64,000 bases of DNA from positions 1 through 64,000 of the forward strand of contig NZ_JBHLWN010000076.1 in NCBI RefSeq assembly GCF_042432825.1, read 5' to 3'. How positions within the stretch are numbered: the stretch's first letter is position 1; every line of letters starts with the position of its first letter. This DNA is from Gordoniibacillus chartarius (GTDB taxonomy: Bacteria > Bacillota > Bacilli > Paenibacillales > NBRC-103111). The notes under the pieces were generated by a model. It ran no database searches and was not told the DNA's origin. It worked only from the letters and a program-made list of their open reading frames with translations. The translations under genes and the position numbers were made by a program. Below, one piece after another: positions 16,512-25,893 of this stretch.

Positions 16512-17486
16512 CTATTCCGACGTTGCGCTCGCAGTTCTGATCGCGGTCCCGATCAGCTGCTGATCCGTCAAGTCGACGATGCCGTCATTATTGGTATCCG
16601 CCGCCCGGGCGAGCTCCCAAGCCTCGTCCGATACCGTCATGCCGCCGTAATAAGCCGCAATCGCCAAGTCGCCGACATTCGTTACCGAATCTAGATTCAC
16701 GTCCGCGGAACGGTACGTGATCGTAACCATCGCTTTCGCAGGAATCGTCGTTCCGGTTACGACACCACTTACTTCAAAGCTTCCCGGTGTCGCATACTGC
16801 TCAGGAGCTATAGCATTCCAGGCGACAGCGAGGCTCTTGGTCGTACTGTCGCTGTACACGGCAGTAACAACGGAAGGCAGCTCAGGCTTCTCATTAACCA
16901 AGCCGGTCACGGTTACAGGCGTAATGGAAGCGATGCTCGCCGGCTCCGCCGGAAGTTGCCCTATTCTAGTCAGGAGGATATCGTCGACTACGCCCCAAAG
17001 GCTCTTCGTCGATTCCACTCTTATGCCGATCGTAAGCTTGCCGTCTCTTACATAAATAGCGGAAATTTGCGGCTGGCTCCAGTTCGACCATCCCGAATTC
17101 GAATAGTCGGCTGTTACTTCACCCTCGCCTGAATCCGCAAAGAGCCGGGATACGACCTCTCCTCCGTCCCCTTGCACGTTAGCAGACAAACTGTAGATTC
17201 CGTTCGGAATGTTATAAACATACTGAGATACCGTGAAGGAAAACGCAGAAGCGCTCCAATACTCCAGCGCTTTCGTACCGGAGTAGCTGTTTCCGCTCTT
17301 GACCGAAACGATGCCGTCTCCTCCCGTAACCTCCCAGCCTTCAAGACCCCAATTGCCGGACTCTTCAAAGCCCGGATTGAGAACACCACCGTCCGCCGCA
17401 TTCGCAATCCTATGGGAAGTAAGAATGAAGGGCGCGATCAGCAAAATCATCGCAAGAACCTTAATCCATTGTTTCTGCACCTGCAT
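16512..17486 (-). CDS. Secreted CBM61-like / Big_4 / dockerin-like protein
   Basis: A 324-residue exported protein with no catalytic domain. Signal peptide is about residues 1-30 (hydrophobic VLAMILLIAPFI, cleavage after IANA). Residues 36-175 resemble the CBM61-type galactan-binding module of the neighbouring galactanase (NPGFEESGNWGLEGWEV; VQGDGGEVVSRLFA). Residues 190-258 are a group 4 bacterial Ig-like domain. Residues 262-317 hold two calcium-loop repeats, DVNLDSVTNVGDL and DTNNDGIVDLTD, as in type I dockerins. It starts 21 bases after the galactanase gene with AAAGGAGATG upstream, so it is co-transcribed. The adjacent galactanase bears a cohesin-like domain, so this protein may dock onto it and add a carbohydrate-binding arm (inference). 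Confidence 0.85.
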   Translation of the reverse strand: MQVQKQWIKVLAMILLIAPFILTSHRIANAADGGVLNPGFEESGNWGLEGWEVTGGDGIVSVKSGNSYSGTKALEYWSASAFSFTVSQYVYNIPNGIYSLSANVQGDGGEVVSRLFADSGEGEVTADYSNSGWSNWSQPQISAIYVRDGKLTIGIRVESTKSLWGVVDDILLTRIGQLPAEPASIASITPVTVTGLVNEKPELPSVVTAVYSDSTTKSLAVAWNAIAPEQYATPGSFEVSGVVTGTTIPAKAMVTITYRSADVNLDSVTNVGDLAIAAYYGGMTVSDEAWELARAADTNNDGIVDLTDQQLIGTAIRTASATSE

Positions 17487-17507
17487 GACGTTTCATCTCC
17501 TTTCCGA

Positions 17508-20500
17508 TTATCTCCGGCTGATCAAGCGATATACGATAACAGCCGCTTCCGCTCTTGTAGTTGGTTCCTTCGGCGCAATGCCGCCTTCCCGCCCATTGAC
17601 GATCCCGGCTTGAACCAGACCGCCGACAGCCTGCACCGCATAATCGGCGATCGAAGCGCGATCTTCGAATTCATCCAGCAGGTTTACTCCGTTTCCCGCT
17701 GCCGGCTGCAGCTTGGCGGCCTGCATTGCCCGCGCAGCGATCACCATGAGATCTTCTCTGGAAACGATCTCATTCGGAGCGAACGCTTCGACGTTCTTTC
17801 CGTTCACGATCCCCAGCTTCTTGGCAATACCGACTTCCTCGTAATAATAGTCGGACTCCGCAACATCGGAGAAATTCGTTTCGACCCCGGCCGTCAATCC
17901 GAGCGCTCTCACCAGCATCACAACAAAGTCCGCTCTCGTCACCTTCGCATCCGGAGTGAACACGGAAGTGTCGGTTCCCGTCACGACGCCTTTCGAAGCG
18001 AGAATATCGATCGCCTCTTTCGCCCACATCACTTGGCTCACATCCGGGAACGTCTTCGGTTCATAAGCTATGGCATAATCGCTGAAATGGGTTGTCGAAA
18101 ATATCATGCTTCCTCTGAAGGAATCGTATTTGGCGTTCGGTATGGGAGCCAGCTCTCCGCTGGGCGATACGTACCAAATGGTCAATTGCTCCGTGTTCGC
18201 AGCCTCTGCTTGGCCAGGTTTATAAGGAATTTGTACCGTCACTGCCGAATCCGGATTATTCCATGCTACCGGTTTACCTTCCACATGGAGGTTCAGCTGA
18301 ACGACCGGTCTACCCCCGATCCTTGCTTTCACGTCCGCAGGCAGAGCGGATACGTCCGCTTCTCCAATGCTCAAGTCAACCCGTTCTCCGTCCGGAGCGC
18401 CGTCCGTACCTAACATACCGCTTGGAACAGACAGTATTCCGTGCGGTGTGACGATGTCCAGCTTCACCGAACGTTCATTCGGGTTAAACCACTGTGCGGG
18501 CAGCTCCAGAGCATACCGCTTGGCCCCTTCCACCTTCGGCAGCTCGACTGTGATCCTGGCTTCCTGCGAGCCGCCTTGCTCCTTCAGTCGCTGAGCCAGA
18601 GCGGTTAACGTATCCAGCGAAGCTTGCGCCGTCGCTCTTCCCAGCTTGGCATCAAATATGGCTGGGATTGAAACGATACCGGCTTCATTCGGCTTAGACG
18701 GGCCAGGTTCGCTGGCCTGCTGACGCCCATTGCCTTGCGGAGCCGACGGGGCCGGAGCTTCATCTTCGCCGCTGCCATCGTCGTCACCATCGCCTTGATC
18801 CTGTATTCTCACTGTTACTTCGGTGTCGGCCAAATGAGCCGGCTTGTGCACTTGACCGTTCGGAGCCGTTCCCCACGCCGCCTTCGTCACCTTGATCGCA
18901 CCGGTGCCAAGCGTCTTCGCCTTAAACATCAGTTGAACGGGCTCAGCCGCTCCCGCTATTCCGCCTTTGGTGGAAGCAAGCAGGGACAGTATTCCCGGCA
19001 TACGATGATCCAACGAAACGATATCCGTTCCTTCGGCGGTCTTCGCCTCTAACAATTCAAACAAGCTCGAATCGTATTCGATCGAAACATCCTGCGCATA
19101 CACCTGAGAGGGCTGCCGCTTCACTCCGGTCTTAGCCGTGAACACAGCTCCCGGTACGATATCCGCCGGTACTGCGAGCGTTTGGGCAGATTCGTCGAAC
19201 ACCAATTCAAAGTCGTCGATATTGCCCCAATTGCCGCCGCCGATTTCGGCGTTAACACCGATCGTCAATTGCCCGTTTGTGACCTGGATTTCGCTGATAA
19301 CGGGCGTTTTCCACTCATGCCACTTGGTATTTACAATATCGGCGGTCTTCGTTTCACCTCCGTATTCGGACGCAAACAGCTGAAGCAGCTTCTCTCCTCC
19401 GTCACCTTGGGTGCGGGCTTTAAGCGTGTAGGTCCCGTTCTTCAGCCCCGTAATCGTCTGCCTCACCGTGAACGAAGTCGTCTTATCCGACCAATAATGG
19501 ATCGAGTAGTCTCCGCTATAGGCATTGCTGCTTTCATTTTTCACCCGGAATACGCTCGTATCTCCTGAAATCGTCCATCCCTCGAAGCTGCCTTTCTCGA
19601 AGCCGGGATTGCCGACATAGTTGGTCAAGCCTTCCACTTTGATGACAGCCTTCGCCAGAAGCGTTTCGCCGTTCGCGTTTATCGTTCCGTTAACCGTAAA
19701 TGTGTTCGGCTTCATGAGGAGCTGCGGATCGATCGTATCCCACACAACCGGATACTTCCGTACGGAATGATCTGAAAAATCGGCTTTCACGTAAGGCGGA
19801 AGCGTTACCTCCGTTTCCAATGCCACCGTTGCCTCTACCGGACGGATTCCGATCATCATCGCAGGGATAACGGTTCCGCTGGATGAAACGTTAAATACGT
19901 TCAAGGACGCGAGCGCATGGCCTTGAAAATCGAACATCGCCTGATTATCCCAGCCGTTGCCCTCCCCTTCCCTCCAGCCGGCGCCGTTCACCGGAATCCA
20001 GTCGGGCTCCCAATAAAAGATGCCGAGTCCTTTGCTGTCCGGCACCTGCGTTACCGCTTCCATAACATCGCGAACAAGCTGCGCCTGACCTTGCACCGTC
20101 GCTCTGTATCCGCCTTCATTTTGTTCGTTTTCCCCAAAGTTGTTGCTTAACGAATCGCCGTTATCCAATGTGTAAGCGTATGCAACCTCGGCGACAAGCA
20201 CTTCTTTATTGTATCTCTTGCTAATGTCGTTCAAATTATGCTGCAGCCGGTCCATCGTCCCGTGCCAATAAGGATAATAAGAGAAGCCGATGATATCGTA
20301 GTCCAGCTGTCTGGCCGTAAGCGCATCGAATACCCGATGATACAGCTCGTTATCGCCGCCGTCAGCGAGGTGAATCATCACTTTAATTTTTTTGGACGGG
20401 TCCTGTGCATTCGGATCGTTGTCGCGTACAGCCTTGACCCCTTGCTTGAGCAGACCCGCAAACCCGTCGTACCCGCCGATCGTTTCGCCCGCCGTCTGCT

Positions 20501-21155
20501 GCCACGTCTTGCCGTCATTCCAGACCATGCCGTTATTGAGCTCGTTGCCGATCTGCACCATATCCGGCATCGCCTGCTCCGCTTTCATCGCCTTCAGCAC
20601 TTGATCGGTGTATGTATACAAGGCCTTCTCCAGTGCCGGTCCGGTTACATCCTTCCATTCGTACGGCTTATATTGCTTTCCCGGATCGGCCCAGAAATCG
20701 CTGTAATGGAAATCCAGCAGCACTTTAAAGCCCTTCGCCTTCGCCCGTTTCGCAAGCTCCACCGTTGTTTGCAAATCGTTGTAGCCTCCGCCGACGCCGA
20801 GCGGTTTGCCTTCCGAGTCCAGAACGAGATTCCCGTTCGCCGGATTGTTCCAGATGCGCAGCCGGATCCAATTCACGCCGCGGTCCTTCAAAATGTCAAG
20901 ATGATCCCGCTCCTGGCCGTTGTCGTAAAACTTGGCCCCCTTCTCCTCCAGCTGCTTAAGCATGGAAATATCCGCCCCTCTAATGAAGCTGGGACTTATG
21001 CCGGGAATCGGGTTAATATGTACCGATTCCTCAGCCGGTGCGGACAGCGCAATCACGCCAGCTGCTTTCGCTTCGGCGCCATGTCCGATCCCGGCGCTTA
21101 CTGTGAACAGCATCGGAACTATGGCCAAAAATGAGCATAACGTTTTCTTTCTCAT
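17508..21155 (-). CDS. Cell-surface GH53 endo-beta-1,4-galactanase with CBM61, cohesin-like and SLH domains
   Basis: A 1215-residue modular enzyme that cleaves beta-1,4-galactan, as in pectin side chains. Modules in order: signal peptide 1-29; GH53 barrel about 45-420 with acid/base Glu205 in QIGNELNNG and nucleophile Glu323 in VLVAEVAYAY; Big_4 Ig-like 434-508; CBM61 512-653; cohesin-like domain about 658-785 (VYAQDVSIEYDSSLFELLEA); Asp/Pro-rich linker 786-822; a beta-rich region of unknown role; and three SLH repeats about 1040-1215 (FPDVSQVMWAKEAIDILASK and similar) anchoring it to the cell wall. The ATG at 21155 opens directly into the signal peptide. It follows the ROK gene by 19 bases. 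The cohesin call is by motif and position only and needs a profile search. Confidence 0.92.
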   Translation of the reverse strand: MRKKTLCSFLAIVPMLFTVSAGIGHGAEAKAAGVIALSAPAEESVHINPIPGISPSFIRGADISMLKQLEEKGAKFYDNGQERDHLDILKDRGVNWIRLRIWNNPANGNLVLDSEGKPLGVGGGYNDLQTTVELAKRAKAKGFKVLLDFHYSDFWADPGKQYKPYEWKDVTGPALEKALYTYTDQVLKAMKAEQAMPDMVQIGNELNNGMVWNDGKTWQQTAGETIGGYDGFAGLLKQGVKAVRDNDPNAQDPSKKIKVMIHLADGGDNELYHRVFDALTARQLDYDIIGFSYYPYWHGTMDRLQHNLNDISKRYNKEVLVAEVAYAYTLDNGDSLSNNFGENEQNEGGYRATVQGQAQLVRDVMEAVTQVPDSKGLGIFYWEPDWIPVNGAGWREGEGNGWDNQAMFDFQGHALASLNVFNVSSSGTVIPAMMIGIRPVEATVALETEVTLPPYVKADFSDHSVRKYPVVWDTIDPQLLMKPNTFTVNGTINANGETLLAKAVIKVEGLTNYVGNPGFEKGSFEGWTISGDTSVFRVKNESSNAYSGDYSIHYWSDKTTSFTVRQTITGLKNGTYTLKARTQGDGGEKLLQLFASEYGGETKTADIVNTKWHEWKTPVISEIQVTNGQLTIGVNAEIGGGNWGNIDDFELVFDESAQTLAVPADIVPGAVFTAKTGVKRQPSQVYAQDVSIEYDSSLFELLEAKTAEGTDIVSLDHRMPGILSLLASTKGGIAGAAEPVQLMFKAKTLGTGAIKVTKAAWGTAPNGQVHKPAHLADTEVTVRIQDQGDGDDDGSGEDEAPAPSAPQGNGRQQASEPGPSKPNEAGIVSIPAIFDAKLGRATAQASLDTLTALAQRLKEQGGSQEARITVELPKVEGAKRYALELPAQWFNPNERSVKLDIVTPHGILSVPSGMLGTDGAPDGERVDLSIGEADVSALPADVKARIGGRPVVQLNLHVEGKPVAWNNPDSAVTVQIPYKPGQAEAANTEQLTIWYVSPSGELAPIPNAKYDSFRGSMIFSTTHFSDYAIAYEPKTFPDVSQVMWAKEAIDILASKGVVTGTDTSVFTPDAKVTRADFVVMLVRALGLTAGVETNFSDVAESDYYYEEVGIAKKLGIVNGKNVEAFAPNEIVSREDLMVIAARAMQAAKLQPAAGNGVNLLDEFEDRASIADYAVQAVGGLVQAGIVNGREGGIAPKEPTTRAEAAVIVYRLISRR

Positions 21156-21174
21156 TGTTTTCCGCCTTTCTATA

Positions 21175-22152
21175 TTATTGGCGCAGCTTCCTGACTTGGT
21201 CATAAGCGTAAGCCGCCGCACCGATCGTTCCCGCTCTGCTGCCTAATCGGGCCTGCACAATATCGCAAGCCTCGCCGGATAGCTTGAGGGAACGCTTATT
21301 TACGCTTTCGCGAACGGAGTTCAGCAGCCGATCTCCGGCTGACGACACGCCGCCGCCGATGATGATTCGCTGCGGATTGAGCAGATTGATGACATTGGCC
21401 AATCCGACGCCAAGCAGTGTTCCGGTATCGTGCATGACCTCAATCGCTAAAGCATCGCCTTCATCGTACGCCAGACTCAGCATCTGAGCCTCGATTTGAC
21501 TTACATCGCCGCGCACCCATTGTTGAATGACGCTGGTTCCGCCCTCTTTCATTCGTTCAATCAGCGTATTCACCATGCCGACAGCGGAGACGTACCTGCC
21601 CAAGCAGCCCGAGCTTCCGCACCGGCAGGGGCGGCCTTCACGGTACATATTCATATGGCCGATCTCCCCGGCGCTTGAAGTCGTACCGTACAGCACGCTC
21701 CCATCGCTCACAATTCCCGAGCCGAGGCCTGTGCCGACGGTAACCAGAAGCAGGTTCCGGTAACCCTGTCCCGCTCCGAACCTCCACTCGCCATACATAT
21801 TCATGCGTACGTCGTTGTCGATAAAGACGGGAACATCGAAACGGGTCCGAATCGCCCGGACGACCTCGATCTGTTCCCAGCCGGGAAGATTGGGAGAAAA
21901 TATCGATACCCCCCGTTCACGATCCAGTAACCCGGGGATGCCTAAACCGATGCACAGCATATCGCCTGGCAAGCCGCCCGCCAACGTCAATAATTCGTTA
22001 ATCGCGTGGAATATTCTGCCAAGCACATGCTCGGGACCGTAAGCGGCTTCCGTCGGATGAATCAGCTCCTGAACCGGCTCAAACGCCTGATCAAACAGCG
22101 CCGCCTTGATCCGGGTGCCTCCCAGGTCGACTCCTATCATCCATTTCCCCAC
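21175..22152 (-). CDS. ROK-family sugar kinase
   Basis: A 325-residue cytoplasmic protein with the actin-like ATP site MIGVDLGGTRIKAALFD (residues 5-21) and no N-terminal DNA-binding domain, so a kinase rather than a repressor. GEIGHMN and the zinc site CRCGSSGCLGRY are present. The last position of the ROK cysteine motif is normally Glu (CxCGxxGCxE); here it is Gly, a mild departure. The start is GTG at 22152 with AAAGGAG upstream. It lies between the binding lipoprotein and the galactanase in the galactan operon, so it may phosphorylate glucose or another hexose released from imported oligosaccharides (inference). Confidence 0.9.
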   Translation of the reverse strand: MGKWMIGVDLGGTRIKAALFDQAFEPVQELIHPTEAAYGPEHVLGRIFHAINELLTLAGGLPGDMLCIGLGIPGLLDRERGVSIFSPNLPGWEQIEVVRAIRTRFDVPVFIDNDVRMNMYGEWRFGAGQGYRNLLLVTVGTGLGSGIVSDGSVLYGTTSSAGEIGHMNMYREGRPCRCGSSGCLGRYVSAVGMVNTLIERMKEGGTSVIQQWVRGDVSQIEAQMLSLAYDEGDALAIEVMHDTGTLLGVGLANVINLLNPQRIIIGGGVSSAGDRLLNSVRESVNKRSLKLSGEACDIVQARLGSRAGTIGAAAYAYDQVRKLRQ

Positions 22153-22256
22153 ACGGTATCTACTCCTTTTGAAATGCTACACCTTGCTTGGCCTTCTTAC
22201 ACAAATCCGCTTCCAGCTTTAAGGTCTGGAAGCGGATCGCACTCGTGATGATCGTA

Positions 22257-23792
22257 TTATTTTTTCGTGATGGCGTCGGCTTGCGCTTGCATCTCGGCAA
22301 TAATTTTGTCGATGCCGGCTTGCTTCAGCTTATCCTTCAGATCCTGAACACCTTTAGCCGGATCGATAATGCCGTAGAACACCGGTTTGCCGTTAGCGTT
22401 CATGACGTTGTTCACCGCAGCCACTTCGTTCTTCACTTTGGAATCGTCGAACGTGAACGTTTCCAGCGGATGGTTGACCGTCACATTTTTCTTCCACGTT
22501 TCCGTGAACTCTTCGATCTCCTTGGCTACCGTCGAATCAAGACGCTCATTGAGCGAGTTCCAGCCCCAAGGACTTACGCCGGCAGGAGGGAATTTGCTAG
22601 AATCCGCAAGCGGCTTGAACTGCTTGTCGCCTACAGGCTCGTAGTGCTTGCCGGCAATACCGAAGTTCGTCAAGTCGTGAATTTGCGGGTCATAGCGAAG
22701 CAGCTCGATCGCCATCAGAGCGCGCTCCGGATTTTTCGAAGTGGCGTGAATCGACATGCCATTGTTGATGAATGGCTGGGAAAGACGCTTCTTATCCCCG
22801 CTCAGATCGTACAGCTCGATTTTCCAATCCGGATTTTTCAGCATGATTTCCGACTTGGCGCGCGTCAGCGTACCGAGGTTCCATTCCACGGACGCCAGCT
22901 TGCCGTCCTTGAACGCCTGCATCTTGTCGATCTTCGATACGAGCGCATCGCGGGCCCATGCTCCGCTCTTCGCCGATTCGAACATTTGCGCCGCAAATTT
23001 CTCGAACTCCGGCGTCTCCGTGTAGTTGAACAGCTTGCCAGTCTTGTCGTTCAGATTGTAAGCAATCGGAAGCTGAGGGACGATATAGCTCCATTCGTTC
23101 GGCTGCAGCAGCTCGATAGTGTTGAATTCGCTGGCGCCAAGGCTTGGCGTGAACGCTTTATCTTTCTCCGCAACCGTTTTCAAATAATTCAAATAATCAG
23201 CGTATGTTTTCAGCGGCTGCATACCGTACTTTTCTCTCAAATCGCCACGGATGGAAACGAGATGATAGCTGTACTCAAAGTTATTTTGCGGTACCATGTA
23301 CACTTTGCCGTTGATTTTCGCCTGATCCCAAGCGACCTTCGGCTCTTTCTCCCACGTCTGCGGAGCGTACTTCTTCAGCATGTCCTCGGTAATCTCGTAG
23401 AAGCCGTTCTTCGTAGCCTGCTGAGCGTAGAACAGCCACGGAGCGGAGAGCACCAGGTCGAAATCTTCGTTCGCTGCGAAAATCAGCGGATACTTCTGCT
23501 GGTAGTCGCCCCAGTCAATGAAGCTGACGTCCAGCGTCGCATTAATCTTCTGCTTCATGATCTTGTTGACTTCCCCGTACACTGCGTCGAAATCGGCCGG
23601 CTTGGAGCCGAGCAGCACCATCTTCAGCTTCACTTCTTTGCTGGTGTCAGCGCTTCCGGATTGCGCAGCTGCAGGAGCCGGAGCGGCCTGCTGTGCCGGA
23701 GCTTCCGTCTTGCCGGAGCAGCCGGCGATGACGGAGGCGAGCATGACGCTCGCTGCAAACAGCGGGGTTTTGCGGATTTGTTTGATCGACAT
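22257..23792 (-). CDS. ABC sugar-binding lipoprotein (LplA type) of the galactan operon
   Basis: A 511-residue extracellular solute-binding lipoprotein. The signal ends in the lipobox VIAGC, with the lipidated Cys near residue 25, followed by an Ala/Pro/Ser-rich linker. The large family 1 substrate-binding fold follows, with LLGSKPADFDAVYGEVNKIM typical of LplA/YtcQ proteins. The start is ATG at 23792 with AAGGGGAGA upstream; the frame is open for 11 codons further but lacks a site there. It follows the two permease genes. Substrate is probably a galacto-oligosaccharide, by context with the GH53 galactanase. The ATPase is expected to be a shared MsmX-type protein encoded elsewhere. Confidence 0.92.
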   Translation of the reverse strand: MSIKQIRKTPLFAASVMLASVIAGCSGKTEAPAQQAAPAPAAAQSGSADTSKEVKLKMVLLGSKPADFDAVYGEVNKIMKQKINATLDVSFIDWGDYQQKYPLIFAANEDFDLVLSAPWLFYAQQATKNGFYEITEDMLKKYAPQTWEKEPKVAWDQAKINGKVYMVPQNNFEYSYHLVSIRGDLREKYGMQPLKTYADYLNYLKTVAEKDKAFTPSLGASEFNTIELLQPNEWSYIVPQLPIAYNLNDKTGKLFNYTETPEFEKFAAQMFESAKSGAWARDALVSKIDKMQAFKDGKLASVEWNLGTLTRAKSEIMLKNPDWKIELYDLSGDKKRLSQPFINNGMSIHATSKNPERALMAIELLRYDPQIHDLTNFGIAGKHYEPVGDKQFKPLADSSKFPPAGVSPWGWNSLNERLDSTVAKEIEEFTETWKKNVTVNHPLETFTFDDSKVKNEVAAVNNVMNANGKPVFYGIIDPAKGVQDLKDKLKQAGIDKIIAEMQAQADAITKK

Positions 23793-23833
23793 GTGTTTTC
23801 TCCCCTTTAGTGATATTAACTCCATATGATAAG

Positions 23834-23846
23834 CCAGCGATGCTGG
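23834..23846 (-). other. Intercistronic hairpin before the binding-protein gene
   Basis: CCAGC-ATC-GCTGG lies in the 72-base gap between the second permease and the lipoprotein gene. It has no T-run after it on the minus strand. Such hairpins can stabilise the binding-protein part of the message; here this is inference. Confidence 0.35.
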
Positions 23847-23864
23847 TTTTATCCAGTTACAAAA

Positions 23865-24764
23865 TTATCCTTTGACCGCGCCGATCGTGAGGCCCTGAAC
23901 GAAGAACCGCTGAACGAACGGATAAAGGAAAATGATCGGTCCCGTGACGATGATGGCCAGCGCCATCTTAAGGCTTTCCCCAGGCAAATCGGCGATCTTC
24001 ATCCCGGACACTTCCATGAGCTTGCGGACGCCTTCGAGGTTGCCGAGCGTCTTGTAAAGCAAATACTGCAAGGTATACAGCTTATCGGATTGAACGAATA
24101 GCAGCGAATTAAACCAATCGTTCCAGTACGTCAGTGCGGTAAACAGCCCGATGGTCGCCAGCGCCGGCTTGGAGAGCGGCAGGATCAGCTTCACGAAGAT
24201 CGTGAAATCGCCGGCTCCGTCGATTTTGGCCGATTCCGTAATCGCATCGGGGATGCTGCTGAGAAACGTACGCAGAATGAGGATGTAGAACACGTTCAGC
24301 AGCGGCGGCAGCAGCAGCGCCCAGTACGTATCTTTCATGTGCAAATAGTTGACCATCAGAATGTACCAGGGTACAAGCCCGCCGTTGAACAGCGTCGTAA
24401 AGTAGAAGTAGAAGGCAAAGCCGTTGCGCCATTCAAAATCTTTGCGCTGCAGCACATAAGCCGTCATCGCCGAAACAAACAGCCCGAGCGCCGTACCGAC
24501 TACCGTCAAGGAGATCGTCAGACCGTAGGCGTTAATATAGGTTTGCGGATTGCTGAGTGCGAAGGCATAGGCGCCGAGGGAAAATTCTTTGGGCCAGAAG
24601 CCGAAGCCCTCCCGCATAATCGATGATTCGCTGGTAAAGGAACCGCTCACGATGAGCAGAAACGGCAGCAGACATACGATCGCTACGAGCGATACGATGA
24701 CATAGCCCAGAACGTTCAGCAGATACTGATCCCATCGATTTCTTTTTACAGTTGTCGTATTCAT
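23865..24764 (-). CDS. ABC sugar permease, YtcP/LplC type
   Basis: A 299-residue inner-membrane permease with about six transmembrane helices. The binding-protein-dependent transport signature is ESAKIDGAGDFTIFVKLILPLSKPALATIGLF (EAA-type loop, about residues 196-227), the contact site for the ATPase. The C-terminus FFVQGLTIGAVKG is typical of the YtcP subfamily. ATG at 24764 is chosen because GAGGTGAATGGA precedes it; a GTG three codons upstream is the alternative. It is partner of the next-upstream LplB-like gene, 24 bases away. Confidence 0.93.
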   Translation of the reverse strand: MNTTTVKRNRWDQYLLNVLGYVIVSLVAIVCLLPFLLIVSGSFTSESSIMREGFGFWPKEFSLGAYAFALSNPQTYINAYGLTISLTVVGTALGLFVSAMTAYVLQRKDFEWRNGFAFYFYFTTLFNGGLVPWYILMVNYLHMKDTYWALLLPPLLNVFYILILRTFLSSIPDAITESAKIDGAGDFTIFVKLILPLSKPALATIGLFTALTYWNDWFNSLLFVQSDKLYTLQYLLYKTLGNLEGVRKLMEVSGMKIADLPGESLKMALAIIVTGPIIFLYPFVQRFFVQGLTIGAVKG

Positions 24765-24788
24765 TCCATTCACCTCGCTTAGGGTCCG

Positions 24789-25706
24789 TTAGAACAGCGC
24801 GCTGTCTTTATCGGTCTTTCTAACCAAATAGTTCATGAGCAATATCGTGACGAAGCACAAAATCGATTGATAGAAGCCGATCGCTGCGGACATCCCGATT
24901 TCGTTATTGATAAGCAGCGAGCGGTAAACGTACGTATCGATGACATCGGTCGCCTTAAACAGCATGCCGTTGTTGCCGACCAATTGATAGAACAAGCCGA
25001 AATCCCCTCGGAAAATGTTGCCGATCGCCAGCAGCACCAAAATAATGATCGTCGGACGCAGGGATGGCAGCGTAATGTGCCAAATTCGCTGGAACACGTT
25101 CGCGCCGTCCATATCGGCCGCTTCGTACGTCTCCCGGTCGATGCTCATGATCGAAGCCATGTAGAACACGGCGCCGTAGCCGACCGCCTTCCAGGCGGAG
25201 AAGAACACGATAATGTACTTCCAATAGGTGTCGGTATTGTAAATGTCCAAGCTCTCCATTCCGATCGCCTTCAAGATCGTATTGATCGTACCGTGCTCGT
25301 AGTTGAACAAGTTGTAGGCAACCGCTCCGACGACGACCCAAGAGATGAAGTACGGCAGGAACATGACGGTTTGCGCGACTTTGCGGAACCATTTGGAGCC
25401 GAGCTCCACGATGAGAATCGCTACGATGATCTGCAGCACATTGTTCACGATGATAAACGCCGCATTATAAAGCAGCGTATTCCGGGTTACGCTGAAGGCA
25501 TCGCCCGTCATGAAGAAAAACTTGAAATTGTCGAGTCCGACCCAGGGCGACCCGAAGATTCCCAGATCGTAGCGGTATTGCTTGAAGGCAAGCACAATGC
25601 CTGCCATCGGCACGTAGCTGAATAAGAAAAAGAATAGCACGGCCGGCATGATCATGAACAGTAAGCTTCTGTTTTGCCGCAGCCGGTATAACAACCCTCG
25701 TTTCAT
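24789..25706 (-). CDS. ABC sugar permease, LplB type
   Basis: A 305-residue inner-membrane permease and first gene of the galactan operon. It opens with a basic stretch, then MIMPAVLFFFLFSYVPMAGIVLAFKQYR, the typical first helix and YVPMxG motif of LplB proteins. The EAA-type loop is YEAADMDGANVFQRIWHITLPSLRPTIIIL. It pairs with the YtcP-type permease. The ATG at 25706 has AAGGGGTGG upstream. No clear promoter could be fixed in the 120 bases before it. Confidence 0.93.
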   Translation of the reverse strand: MKRGLLYRLRQNRSLLFMIMPAVLFFFLFSYVPMAGIVLAFKQYRYDLGIFGSPWVGLDNFKFFFMTGDAFSVTRNTLLYNAAFIIVNNVLQIIVAILIVELGSKWFRKVAQTVMFLPYFISWVVVGAVAYNLFNYEHGTINTILKAIGMESLDIYNTDTYWKYIIVFFSAWKAVGYGAVFYMASIMSIDRETYEAADMDGANVFQRIWHITLPSLRPTIIILVLLAIGNIFRGDFGLFYQLVGNNGMLFKATDVIDTYVYRSLLINNEIGMSAAIGFYQSILCFVTILLMNYLVRKTDKDSALF

Positions 25707-25826
25707 TACGATCCACCCCTTGAAGCTGAAGCTTCTGTTGTTTGTAGATATAGCTTATCAACTCTCAAAGGCGGTTCGTACCGGATAAAGTATCGGTTAT
25801 CTGTAATTTTTGTCGATCGCCAGCCG

Positions 25827-25870
25827 AAAAAAAAACGACCGCTCGCAGGCTGCCATACCTGCTTACGGTC
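25827..25870 (-). terminator. Terminator of the YesN/YesM-type gene pair
   Basis: On the minus strand GACCG-TAA-GCAGG ... CCTGC-GAG-CGGTC forms a two-part stem ending in GTTTTTTTTT. It lies 24 bases after the kinase stop and separates the pair from the galactan operon. Confidence 0.9.
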
Positions 25871-25893
25871 TTATCGCGTTCAAACGTTCCGTA

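Noticed and set aside
22188..23810. 540-codon open frame on the plus strand
   Set aside because: Antisense to the galactan binding lipoprotein; Arg/His/Leu-rich composition typical of shadow frames in GC-rich DNA.
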